Source: Piscinibacter sp943370595
GTDB taxonomy: Bacteria > Pseudomonadota > Gammaproteobacteria > Burkholderiales > Burkholderiaceae_C
Length of the DNA stretch: 64,000 nt
Reading direction: 5' to 3'
Assembly: GCA_943370595.1 (NCBI GenBank)
Contig: CALRRO020000017.1
Location: 44,951 to 108,950 of the forward strand
A program made the position numbers and the translations under genes. The notes under the pieces were generated by a model that was given only the letters and a program-made list of their open reading frames with translations, was not told the DNA's origin and searched no databases. Each line of letters opens with the position of its first letter. Positions within the stretch are counted from its first letter, which is position 1. Of this stretch, positions 46,081-59,917 are shown piece after piece.

Positions 46081-46848
46081 TCAGGCCAGGCTGGCGACGA
46101 TCGCCTGGATGATGGCCTGCGGCAACAGCACCGCGCCCATCTGCTCGGCGTCGACCCAGCTCGACGTGCCGGGCACGAATGCAAAGCGGCTGGCAGCACC
46201 GCGCGCGGCCAGATGCTCGCGCAGCCGGGCGTACTCGGGCCGCTCTTCCGACACCACGATGAAATCGGCCGGCACGGCATGACCGGTCGTGGCGCACAGG
46301 TCGATCGCCTCGATCTCGCGGCGCAGCGCATCGGTCATGCCGAAGCCGCCCAGGCCGATCGTCTCGCCGCGCACGGCCGAGGCCGTGGCGTGCGCCGGCG
46401 ATTCGCTGACCTCGATCAGCTCGGCGATGTAGTCGCGCCCGCTGACCACCGGGTCCCACAGCACGACCTGGCTCACGTCGCGGCGCTCGCGGCTGGCCAG
46501 CCATGCCAGGCTGGCGCCGAGGCGGATGCCGATCAGCGACACGCTGTCCACGCCGGCGGTGTCCTTCAGTTCGTCGATCGCCAGGCCGATGTCCTCGATC
46601 CAGCCCTGCAGCGTCGCGTCGGTGTCGTTGCCCGACGAGTCGCCGACGCCGGTGTAGTCGAAGCGCAGCGCGTGCTGGCCCGAGCGGTTGAGCTGCATCG
46701 CGAGCTGGCGCAGCGCGCGGTGCGTGCGCATGTACTCCTGCCCGATCGGCGGGCACAGCACCGCACCGGCCGGCCTGGCCGCACCCTTGGGCGCATGGTG
46801 GATGCCGAACAGCGGCCGCTTCGAATGGCCGAAGAAGAACGGATTCAT
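46081..46848 (-). CDS. Alpha/beta hydrolase-like protein lacking the Ser nucleophile (hydrolase 2)
   Basis: This 255-residue alpha/beta hydrolase fold protein has the N-terminal VLCPPIGQEYMRTHRALRQL and FDYTGVGDSSG motifs. Its nucleophile elbow is GIRLG (residues 107-111): Arg109 stands where Ser or Cys is expected. The GLRLG-type elbow recalls exosortase A-associated hydrolase 2. The ATG overlaps the PKS stop (ATGA), so it is translated with the PKS. It may be non-catalytic or use another residue. Confidence 0.76.
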   Translation of the reverse strand: MNPFFFGHSKRPLFGIHHAPKGAARPAGAVLCPPIGQEYMRTHRALRQLAMQLNRSGQHALRFDYTGVGDSSGNDTDATLQGWIEDIGLAIDELKDTAGVDSVSLIGIRLGASLAWLASRERRDVSQVVLWDPVVSGRDYIAELIEVSESPAHATASAVRGETIGLGGFGMTDALRREIEAIDLCATTGHAVPADFIVVSEERPEYARLREHLAARGAASRFAFVPGTSSWVDAEQMGAVLLPQAIIQAIVASLA

Positions 46849-49800
46849 GAGGACTTGGATCCCATCACGGCCTGCTTGACGGCGCCGAACAAGCCCTTGG
46901 GCTTGGCCGGCGCGGCGGGAGCGGCAGCGGGCGCGGGCGTCGCTGCAGGAGCCGGCGCGGCGCCCGCAGCCGCCGGAGCGGCCGCGGCCGCGCTGGCGCC
47001 GCCGGCCATCTGCGAACACTTGCTCGCCAGCTGCTCCAGCGTGTTGACCACCACGTGCTCGTGCTGCAGGCGCACGCCGATCTTCTTGTCCAGGCGTGAG
47101 ATGAAACGCACCGACAGCAGCGAGTGCCCGCCGATGTCGAAGAAGTTGTCGTGCACGCCCACGGCGTCGACACCGAGCAATTCCTGCCACAGCGTCGCGA
47201 TGACCTTCTCCATCTCGTTGCGCGGGCCGACCGCAGTTTCCTGCTTCGCGAACGGATCGGGCAGGCGGGCCCGGTCGATGGCGCCGTCGGCCAGCCGCGG
47301 CAGTTCGTCGAGCTCGACGAAGCTCTGCGGCACCAGGTCCTCGGGCACCAGCGCGCGCACGTGGCGGCGCAGTTCGCTCACCGTCACGCTGTGGTCGGGG
47401 CTGTAGACGACGTAGGCGACCACGCGGCCCTGCGAGGCGCTGGCCGCCGACTCCTTCAGAGCTTCGTGCGAGGCGAGTGCGGCTTCCAGCGGAGCGACGT
47501 CCTTGCCGGGCGCCTCCGCCGGCGCGGCATGCGCGCCGGACGCCGCAGCCGCCGGTGGTTCAGCCAGGCGCGCCAGCAGCGCGTGCAGGTCCTGCGGCGA
47601 GACGATGATCTGCGGGCCGACGCCGGCGTCGATCACCCGCATCAGCACCGTCGCGCCCTCGGCGGCGCGGATGCCGTCGCGCAGGCCGAGTTCGAGCACG
47701 TGGTTGGCCGTCGCGTGGGGGCGGTCAGCGGCCGCCGGCGCCGCAGGTGCCGCAGCCGCGCGCGGCGGCGCCGCGAGCAGCGCGCGGTCGCGCACGCGGA
47801 TCATCGTGAACTCCTCGGCGGTGGCCAGCACCTGGCCTTGCGCGTCGGTGATGCTCACGTCGAACACGGCGAGGTCGGCCGTGCTGTCGTCGGCCCGCAG
47901 GCGCACATGGCTGTACAGCCTGGCCTGCAGCGGCGCGAAGGTGGTCAGCACGCCGTACGAGGCGGGCACGAAGAAGTCGCGGCGCTCGTCGTAGCCCGGG
48001 ATCAGCGCCTGCGAGCCGCCGGTGGCCAGATCGAGCAGCGGCGGGTGCAGCGCCATGGTCTCGAGATCGGCCGCGAAACGCACGGGCAGCTCGAGTTCGG
48101 CCAGCGCCTCGCCCTGGCCGAGCCGCACGCGCTTGAGGTTGCTCCAGCGCGGGCCGAAGTTCAGGCTCAGCGGCTGCTCGCCCTCGGCCAGCACCTTCTC
48201 GCCGGCGCTGCAGCGCGTGCGCACGCTGTCGAGCGCAATGGCTGCCGGGCGCTCCGCGGCGCTCCACACGACACGACCGCGTACATGGTCGACCGGCGTA
48301 CCAGCCACCACGCTGCGCACGCGGAAGGTCTCGGCATCTGCGCCATCGCGCGAGAGCTCGAGGCGCAGTTCGCGCTGCTCGTCGGTCCCGACCGCGAAGG
48401 GCGCGAGGAATACCACGTCGCGCAGGCTGAGCACGCCGGGCCGCGGGCGCAGCTGTGCGGCAGCGCGGACCAGCTCCAGGTAGCCCGTGCCAGGGATCAG
48501 CGCATCGCCGCCACGCACACGGTGCTCGTCGAGCAGCCAGTGCCGCGCGATGCTGAAGTCCGTGGCATAGACCCGCTCGCGCGGGTCGTCGGCCAGGCAG
48601 CGGTCGAGCAGCGGGTGATCCACCGGGGTGCCGGCGCCTGCCGAGCCCGAGGCGCCCAGGCCCAGCCCGAGCTGCTGGGCCATCTGCGCCGCCATGCCGA
48701 CGTCGGCCCAGGCGCTCCAGTTGACCGCCACGGTGTGGCCGCCGTCGCGCGCCATGCGTTCACGCGCGAAGGCGTCGAGGAAGGCATTCGCCGACGCATA
48801 GTCGACCTGGCCGGTGAGGCCGGAGAACGAGCTGATCGACGAGAACAGCACCAGGTGCTCGGGCGGCTGCTCGCGCAGCACCTCGTCGAGCACCAGCGTG
48901 CCCTGCACCTTGGGCGCCAGCACGGTCTGCGCGGTGGCGGCCTCCTTGAGCTGGATGACGCCGTCGGCCAGCACGCCGGCGGTGTGCAGCACCACGTCGA
49001 TGTCGCCGAAACGCTGGCGTGCCTGCGCGACGGCGGCCTGCATCTGCGCCTTGTCGCAGACGTCGGCCTGCACGATCAGCAGGTCCGCGCCGCGGGCTTC
49101 GAGCGTCAGCAGCTGGCGGATGCGCCGGCCGAGCGCCGAGCCCTCGCCTTCGGCCGCCAGGCGGCTCTCCCATTGCTCGCGCGGCGGCATGGCCGTGCGG
49201 GCCAGCAGCACCAGGCGGGCGCGCTGGCGGTGGGCGAACTCTTCCGCCAGCGCCATCGCCACACCGCCCAGGCCGCCGGTGATCATCACCACCGGGCGCT
49301 CGCGGCGCGGGCCGGCAACCTTCTGCGGCAGACGCAGCGGCTGCTGGGTCTGCACCCAGCGGCCCGCCGGCCGCAGCGCGACGATCGCCTCGCCCGGCGC
49401 GGCACCGTACTCGGCGAGCACCGCGTCGGCCAGCCGATCGAACTGCCAGCTGCCCGGGCGCGGCAGCATCACGTCGATGCAGCGGGCACGCACGTTTTCG
49501 AACTCGTGCGGGATCACCGTGCAGGGGCCGAGCAGCGTGGCCTTGGCGCTTTGCAGGCCCGCCTCGCCGGCGACCTGCTGCAGGTGGTCGGTCACCACGC
49601 CCAGCTCGATCGGATCTGCCAGGTCTTCGCTGCCGATGGCCTGGGCCAGCGCGAGCAGGCTGTGGAAGCCGAGCCTCAGCACGCGGTCGACGTCGCCGCC
49701 AGCCGTGTCGCTGCCGGACAAGGTCCACAGGTGCAGCACCTGCTGCGGCGCGCGGCCTTCGGCCACGAGGGCGGAGAGCACCTTCGCGTGGTCCGCCATG

Positions 49801-52748
49801 GCGTCGGGCACCACGGTGAAGGCGTCGCCGTCACGACCGAACGTGGTGCCGGGCCGAACCAGCGCGACACTGCGCCCTTCGTCGCGCAGGCGCTTCGCGA
49901 TGGCTTCGCCCAGGCCGAGCGCGTCGGCCAGGATCAGCGTCGACACCGGCGAAGCAGTCGCCTCCCGCGCCGCGCGCTGCTGCCACACCGGCTGGTAGAA
50001 CCAGTCTGCCAGGTCGGCGCGCCGCTCCAGCGAGGCACTCGCCTCGGCCTGCGGCGCTGCGGCCGCGAGCGAGCGGCCGGGCTCGATCCAGTGGCGCTGG
50101 TGGTCGAACCGGTAGGTCGGCAGCGACACCCGGCGGCGCTTCGGCTCGCCGTGGAACGCCGCCCAGTCGATCGGGGCGCCCGCGGCCCACAGTCGGCCGA
50201 GCACGCCGAGCACGAAGGCCTGGTCGGACACCTTCTCGTCCGGATGGCGCAGCGAATTCAGCACGGCCTGCGTAGCCGGGCGCTTCGGGTGCTGGCGCGA
50301 CAGCGTCGCCAGCGTGCGGCCGGGGCCGACCTCGAGCAGGATGCGCGAGTCGTCCTGCAGCAGTTCTTCCAGGCCGCGGGCGAACTGCACCGTCTCGCGC
50401 AGGTGGCGCACCCAGTAGCCGGGGTCGGTGGCTTCGGCCGCGGTGATCCAGGTGCCCGAGAGGTTGGAGACGAAGGGCAGCGTCGGCGCGCTCATGCGCA
50501 GGCGCTCGAAGAAGGCGCGGAAGTCGCGCAAGATCGGCTCGAGCATCGACGAATGCGCTGCCACCGAGATGCGCACGCGCACGCAGTCGATGTCACGGTC
50601 CTGCAGCGTCTTCTCGAGCTGCTCGATGAAGCGCACCGGCCCCGAGGCCACCGCCAGCGCCGGCCCGTTGACCGCGGCGATGGACAGCTCCGCCGGCATC
50701 AGCGCCGACAGGTCCTGCGCCGACATCGACACGCTGAGCATGCCGCCTTCGGGCAGCGACTCGAACAGACGGCCGCGCAGTTCCACCAGCGCCAGCGCAT
50801 CGGCCAGCGTGAACACCCCGGCCAGATGGGCGGCGGTGTACTCGCCCATGCTGTGGCCGATCATCGCGGCGGGCTTGAGGCCCCACGACATCCACAGCCG
50901 CGCCTGGGCGTACTGGATGGTGAACAGCGCCGGCAGTGCGCGCGAAGGCTTCTCGAGCTGCGTCGCCGCCTGCGCCTCGGCGCCCGGCGCAGGGAACAGC
51001 AGGCTGCGGTAGTCGACGCTGGAGATGCGCTGCAGGTGGGCCAGGCACTCGTCGACAGCGGCGCGGAAGACCGGCTCGCTGCGGTACAGGTCGGCGCCCA
51101 TGGTCGGGTACTGCGCCCCGCCGCCGGCGAACATGAAGGCGACGCTGCGCTCGACGTCGGCGCCGGACAGCGACACGACGCGCTTGTCGTCCATCGCGCG
51201 CAGCGCCTGAGCCGCATCCGCGGCATCGGACGCGACGACGAAACGCCGCTGCTTCATCGCCTGGCGACCGACCTGCAGTGTCCAGGCCACGTCGGCCAGC
51301 GGCGCGGCCGTGCCCGAGGCAAGATGCTCCGACAGCGCGGCCGTGTTGGCGTCGAGCGCGCTCTCGGTCTTGGCCGACAGCAGCAGCAGTTGCGCTTCGC
51401 GCGCCGCCGGCGCCGAGCTGGCCGCCGGCGCTTCCTGCAGGATGATGTGGGCGTTGGTGCCGCCCACGCCGAGCGAGCTGACGCCGGCTCGCCGCGGTTG
51501 GCCGTTCGTCGTCCAGTCCTTCAGCGTCGCGTTGACGTAGAACGGGCTGGTCTCGAACTCGCAAGCCGGGTTCGGCGTCTCGAAATGCAGCGACGGCGGC
51601 AGTTGCCGGTGCTGCATGGCCAGCGCCACCTTCATGAAGCTGGCGATGCCGGCGGCGGTGTCGGTGTGGCCGATGTTGGTCTTCACCGAACCGATGCCGC
51701 AGAAGCCGACCGCGTCGGTGCCCTGGCGGAAGGCCTGCGTCAGCGCAGCCACCTCGATGGGGTCGCCGACGGGCGTGCCGGTGCCGTGCGTCTCGACGTA
51801 GCTGATGCTGTCCGGCGTCACGCCGGCGACGGCCATGGCTTCGGCGATCGACTGTGCCTGGCCATCGACGCTGGGTGCCAGGTAGCCGACCTTCATCGCG
51901 CCATCGTTGTTGACGGCCGAGCCCTTGATCACCGCGTGGATGTGGTCGCCGTCGGCCAGCGCGTCCGACAGGCGCCGCAGCACGACGAGGCCGACGCCGC
52001 TGCCGAACACCGTGCCCTGCGACGAGGCATCGAAGGCATGGCAGTGGCCATCGGGCGAGAGGATCTCGCCCTCGCGGTACAGGTAGCCCTGGCGATGCGG
52101 CAGCTCGATCGTCACGCCGCCGGCCAGCGCCATGTCGCACTCGCGCGCCAGCAGGCTCTGCACGCCCATGTGGATGGCCACCAGCGAGGTCGAGCAGGCC
52201 GTCTGCACGTTGACGCTCGGCCCCTTCAGGTTCAGCAGGTACGACACCCGCGTGGTCAGGAAGTCCTTGTCGTTGCCGGTGTGGCGGACGAGGAAGAACC
52301 CCATCGACGACATCAGCTTCGGATTCGTCAGCAGGTTGTAGGGCATGTAGGCGTTGTGCCCCGAACCCCCGAACACGCCGATCGCCCCGTCGAAGGCCTC
52401 GGGCACATGACCCGCGTCTTCCAGCGCCTCCCACGCGCACTCGAGGAAGTGGCGGTGCTGCGGGTCCATCACCGACGCCTCGCGCGGCGAGAAGCCGAAG
52501 AACGGCGCGTCGAACATCTCCATGTCCGGCAGCACCGCGCCGGACTTCACGTAGTTTGGATCGGCCAGCTCGGCCGGGTCCACGCCGGCGGCCAGCAGTT
52601 GCTCGTCGCTGAAGCTCTGGATCGACTCGACGCCGTCGCGCAGGTTCTTCCAGTACTCGCCCAGGTTGCGCGCGCCGGCGAATCGCCCCGCCATGCCGAC
52701 CACGGCGATGTCGGTGTCGAAGCTGTCGTTCAGGTCGGTGTCGGTCAT
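46845..52748 (-). CDS. Type I polyketide synthase (KS-AT-KR-DH-[A C-subdomain]-carrier)
   Basis: This 1967-residue multidomain enzyme is laid out as follows. KS occupies about 12-440, with Cys185 in QTACSTSL, His321 in VETHGTGT and His361 in IGHTDTAAG. AT is at about 535-840 with GHSMGE, probably malonyl-type. KR runs from about 1150 with TGGLGGVA and the Tyr in VDYASANAF near 1315. DH is at about 1400-1660 with HWLLDEH and the Asp-containing LLDLATGGSQ. Next comes a piece like the C-terminal subdomain of an adenylation enzyme (about 1775-1820), then a carrier domain with Ser in FFDIGGHSLLS near 1877. There is no thioesterase. It lies 31 bases after the NRPS, which should load it, giving one extension that is reduced and dehydrated. 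The C-terminus is a Pro/Ala-rich tail. Confidence 0.88.
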   Translation of the reverse strand: MTDTDLNDSFDTDIAVVGMAGRFAGARNLGEYWKNLRDGVESIQSFSDEQLLAAGVDPAELADPNYVKSGAVLPDMEMFDAPFFGFSPREASVMDPQHRHFLECAWEALEDAGHVPEAFDGAIGVFGGSGHNAYMPYNLLTNPKLMSSMGFFLVRHTGNDKDFLTTRVSYLLNLKGPSVNVQTACSTSLVAIHMGVQSLLARECDMALAGGVTIELPHRQGYLYREGEILSPDGHCHAFDASSQGTVFGSGVGLVVLRRLSDALADGDHIHAVIKGSAVNNDGAMKVGYLAPSVDGQAQSIAEAMAVAGVTPDSISYVETHGTGTPVGDPIEVAALTQAFRQGTDAVGFCGIGSVKTNIGHTDTAAGIASFMKVALAMQHRQLPPSLHFETPNPACEFETSPFYVNATLKDWTTNGQPRRAGVSSLGVGGTNAHIILQEAPAASSAPAAREAQLLLLSAKTESALDANTAALSEHLASGTAAPLADVAWTLQVGRQAMKQRRFVVASDAADAAQALRAMDDKRVVSLSGADVERSVAFMFAGGGAQYPTMGADLYRSEPVFRAAVDECLAHLQRISSVDYRSLLFPAPGAEAQAATQLEKPSRALPALFTIQYAQARLWMSWGLKPAAMIGHSMGEYTAAHLAGVFTLADALALVELRGRLFESLPEGGMLSVSMSAQDLSALMPAELSIAAVNGPALAVASGPVRFIEQLEKTLQDRDIDCVRVRISVAAHSSMLEPILRDFRAFFERLRMSAPTLPFVSNLSGTWITAAEATDPGYWVRHLRETVQFARGLEELLQDDSRILLEVGPGRTLATLSRQHPKRPATQAVLNSLRHPDEKVSDQAFVLGVLGRLWAAGAPIDWAAFHGEPKRRRVSLPTYRFDHQRHWIEPGRSLAAAAPQAEASASLERRADLADWFYQPVWQQRAAREATASPVSTLILADALGLGEAIAKRLRDEGRSVALVRPGTTFGRDGDAFTVVPDAMADHAKVLSALVAEGRAPQQVLHLWTLSGSDTAGGDVDRVLRLGFHSLLALAQAIGSEDLADPIELGVVTDHLQQVAGEAGLQSAKATLLGPCTVIPHEFENVRARCIDVMLPRPGSWQFDRLADAVLAEYGAAPGEAIVALRPAGRWVQTQQPLRLPQKVAGPRRERPVVMITGGLGGVAMALAEEFAHRQRARLVLLARTAMPPREQWESRLAAEGEGSALGRRIRQLLTLEARGADLLIVQADVCDKAQMQAAVAQARQRFGDIDVVLHTAGVLADGVIQLKEAATAQTVLAPKVQGTLVLDEVLREQPPEHLVLFSSISSFSGLTGQVDYASANAFLDAFARERMARDGGHTVAVNWSAWADVGMAAQMAQQLGLGLGASGSAGAGTPVDHPLLDRCLADDPRERVYATDFSIARHWLLDEHRVRGGDALIPGTGYLELVRAAAQLRPRPGVLSLRDVVFLAPFAVGTDEQRELRLELSRDGADAETFRVRSVVAGTPVDHVRGRVVWSAAERPAAIALDSVRTRCSAGEKVLAEGEQPLSLNFGPRWSNLKRVRLGQGEALAELELPVRFAADLETMALHPPLLDLATGGSQALIPGYDERRDFFVPASYGVLTTFAPLQARLYSHVRLRADDSTADLAVFDVSITDAQGQVLATAEEFTMIRVRDRALLAAPPRAAAAPAAPAAADRPHATANHVLELGLRDGIRAAEGATVLMRVIDAGVGPQIIVSPQDLHALLARLAEPPAAAASGAHAAPAEAPGKDVAPLEAALASHEALKESAASASQGRVVAYVVYSPDHSVTVSELRRHVRALVPEDLVPQSFVELDELPRLADGAIDRARLPDPFAKQETAVGPRNEMEKVIATLWQELLGVDAVGVHDNFFDIGGHSLLSVRFISRLDKKIGVRLQHEHVVVNTLEQLASKCSQMAGGASAAAAAPAAAGAAPAPAATPAPAAAPAAPAKPKGLFGAVKQAVMGSKSS

Positions 52749-52779
52749 GTCGGATGCGATCGAGGGCCGCGTGGCCCGT

Positions 52780-57456
<4,677 letters not shown>

Positions 57457-57541
57457 GGTTGAACTCGCTCGATTCGCAATGAAAGAAACGGACCCGCGCG
57501 GCCGACTGCCCGGCGGGAGCCTTGACTGGGAGAATTGTCCA

Positions 57542-57565
57542 CGCAGAAGTACAGGGCATTCTGCG
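57542..57565. promoter_or_regulatory. Inverted repeat upstream of the NRPS gene
   Basis: A perfect 7-bp inverted repeat (CGCAGAA / TTCTGCG) with a 10-base spacer lies about 86-109 bases upstream of the NRPS ATG. The symmetry fits a dimeric regulator's operator. No clear -35/-10 pair is visible beside it. Confidence 0.4.
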
Positions 57566-57574
57566 AAAGTTTCT

Positions 57575-57590
57575 CCCCCAGACGTGGGGG
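57575..57590 (-). terminator. Weak hairpin after the molybdopterin hydroxylase gene
   Basis: CCCCC and GGGGG pair across a 6-base loop just downstream of the hydroxylase stop, followed on the minus strand by AGAAACTTT rather than a clean T-run. It could terminate the upstream gene or form part of the NRPS leader. Confidence 0.35.
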
Positions 57591-57611
57591 CACGCGTGAC
57601 GAAGCCGTGAC

Positions 57612-59858
57612 TTAGGACCAGCGAAGTTCATGCGCGATGACGGGCAGGCGTCTGATCCGCAATCCGATCGCACGGAAGATGGCATTGCACAGCGCAGGCG
57701 CGACTGGCGGCAGCGGTGGCTCGCCGAGGCCGGTCGGCGCATGGTCCGAGCGGATGAAGTGCACGTCGATCTGCGCTGGCGCATCGGCCATGCGCAACAT
57801 CCGGTAACGATCGAAGTTGGTTTCGACAACACGCCCCTGCCGGACGTGCACCTCCTGAACCCACGCCGCCGCGAGCCCGTCCATCACGGCGCCCTGCACC
57901 TGCGCCTCGGCGCCACTCAGGTTGACGATGGTGTCACCCACGTCGCAGACGCTCACGACGCGCGGGATGCGCATCACCCCCTCGCGAGAGATGTCCACCT
58001 CGATCACCTGGGCCGCATAGCCGCCGTAGCAGAAATGCGCGGCCAGCCCGAGTGCGCGACCGCGCGGCAGCGTTCGGCCCCACTCGGCGCGCGATGCGGC
58101 CTCGTTCAGCACCCGGCGCATGCGCGAGGCATCGAAGCTGCCCCGGTTCAAGGCAGCCGGCAGCGTGACCCATCGCCCGGACTCGAGCAGCTTGAGCCGC
58201 ATCGCCAGCGGATCGAGCCCGGCTGCATGCGCCAGTTCGTCGATGAAGCTCTCGATCACCCAGGCATGCACGTTCGCCCCCGGGGCGCGCCACATGCCCA
58301 GCGACAACGGACAGTCGACGACGCTCTGCTCGAGCCGGCAGTGCTCGACGAACCGGGCCGGGAACTCGTCGGCGGACAGGCTGCTGCCGCCGAACGGGCG
58401 ACCGCGTCCGAAGGTCGCGTAATGGTCGTGCCAGGCCACGATCCCACCCTGAGCGTCGAGGCCTGCACGCAGGCGATGCGCGCCACCCGGGCGGAGCATG
58501 TCGTGGCGCAGGTCGTCCTCGCGGGTCCACATCAGTTGCACCGGAGCCCCGACGCGTCGCGCGATCCATGCTGCTTCGGCGATGAAATCGCTGCCAAGCC
58601 GGCGGCCGAAGCTGCCGCCGCCGCGAAGCAGGTGCAGCGTGATGGCGCTGCCATCGAGCTCGAGCAGCGCGGCGAGGTTCGCGACAGCCCACGCCGGCGC
58701 CTGCGTCGCGGCCCAGATCTCCGCCTTGCCCGCCTGAACGTGCGCCGTGCAGTTCAGTGTCTCCAGGCTGGCGTGTGCGATGAAGGGATAGCTGTACTCC
58801 GCCTCGACACGCCGCACCGCCGAGGCCAGCGCCTCGTCGACCTTGCCGTCGCTGCGCAGCACGCTGCCGCCGGCGTCACGCGTGCGCTGCTGCGCGAGCG
58901 CGAGCAGCGCATCCGAGTCGGCGATGGCAGAGGCGGGCTCCTGCCAGGTGGCCGAAAGCCGACGGCGAGCCCCCAGGGCCGCGCCCATCGTCTCGGCGAC
59001 GATGACCACGCCCGGCACGATGCCCGCCTTGGGGTCCTCACGGTCGATGCTGAACACGTCGACCACGCCGCGCAGGCTCCGCAGCTCGTCGAGGTTGGCC
59101 TGGACCAGCGTGCCGCCACGGACCGGGCAGCGCTCGATCGTGGCGTAGCGCAGGCCGGGCAGCCGCAAGTCCTGGCCGAACAAGGGCTCTCCGCGCAGGA
59201 TCTTCGGATTGTCGACGTTGCCCTGCCGCGTGCCGACGAGCTTGTAGACGTCGGGGCGCTTCGGTTTGACCAGCCAGGGATGCGGCACCGGCAGTGCGGC
59301 CGCGGCATTCGCGAGCTCGCCGTAGCCGGCGCTGCGACCGCTTGCGCGGTGCAGCACCCGGCCGTCGGAGGTTTCGCAGGCGTCTGCCGACACCCCCCAC
59401 TGCCGGGCGGCGGCCTCGACCAGCATCGCTCGCCCGGTAGCCCCGAGCAGGCGCAGCCGCGCATGGTTGTCCCGCACTGAACTGCTGCCGCCGGCGAACT
59501 GGGAGCCGTAGGACGGATCGGCATCGGCCTGCACGATCTCCACGCGGGTCCAGTCGACGTCGAGTTCCTCGGCCAGGATCATCGGCAAGGCCGTCTTGAC
59601 CCCCTGCCCGACCTCGGGCTGCAACGCCAGCAACTGGACACGCCCATCCGCAGAGATCGCCATGAAGGCATTGGGACGGAACTCACCACGCAAGGCCTGG
59701 CTGCGCGCCGGCGTGACGACCACCTGCCGTGCCGCGCGCCGATAGCCCACCGCCAGCCCGAGACCCGCGCCCAGAACGGTCAGCCCCGCGGCGCCGAGCA
59801 GCAGGCGGCGGCGGCGGGAACGGGGGGCAGTGGGCGTCTTCGCGTCGATCGAGGTCAT
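57612..59858 (-). CDS. Tat-exported molybdopterin-binding hydroxylase (xanthine dehydrogenase family, IorB-like)
   Basis: This 748-residue large subunit of the xanthine dehydrogenase/isoquinoline oxidoreductase beta family begins with a twin-arginine-like stretch (SRRRRLLLGAAGLTV) and a hydrophobic segment, so it is probably exported. The Moco-binding region GGGSFGRRLGSDF and the catalytic Glu motif GLGEPPLPP near the C-terminus are present. These enzymes hydroxylate N-heterocycles or oxidise aldehydes. The usual small 2Fe-2S partner (IorA-like) is not adjacent, so the electron acceptor is unclear. ATG 59858 is chosen so that the Tat motif lies near the N-terminus; an ATG 11 codons upstream is possible. 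Confidence 0.82.
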   Translation of the reverse strand: MTSIDAKTPTAPRSRRRRLLLGAAGLTVLGAGLGLAVGYRRAARQVVVTPARSQALRGEFRPNAFMAISADGRVQLLALQPEVGQGVKTALPMILAEELDVDWTRVEIVQADADPSYGSQFAGGSSSVRDNHARLRLLGATGRAMLVEAAARQWGVSADACETSDGRVLHRASGRSAGYGELANAAAALPVPHPWLVKPKRPDVYKLVGTRQGNVDNPKILRGEPLFGQDLRLPGLRYATIERCPVRGGTLVQANLDELRSLRGVVDVFSIDREDPKAGIVPGVVIVAETMGAALGARRRLSATWQEPASAIADSDALLALAQQRTRDAGGSVLRSDGKVDEALASAVRRVEAEYSYPFIAHASLETLNCTAHVQAGKAEIWAATQAPAWAVANLAALLELDGSAITLHLLRGGGSFGRRLGSDFIAEAAWIARRVGAPVQLMWTREDDLRHDMLRPGGAHRLRAGLDAQGGIVAWHDHYATFGRGRPFGGSSLSADEFPARFVEHCRLEQSVVDCPLSLGMWRAPGANVHAWVIESFIDELAHAAGLDPLAMRLKLLESGRWVTLPAALNRGSFDASRMRRVLNEAASRAEWGRTLPRGRALGLAAHFCYGGYAAQVIEVDISREGVMRIPRVVSVCDVGDTIVNLSGAEAQVQGAVMDGLAAAWVQEVHVRQGRVVETNFDRYRMLRMADAPAQIDVHFIRSDHAPTGLGEPPLPPVAPALCNAIFRAIGLRIRRLPVIAHELRWS

Positions 59859-59917
59859 GCCAGGGGTCAGAGTCGAACCGGTCCGTATCATGCGTCCCGC
59901 CCCGCCCGCTTCGAAAC

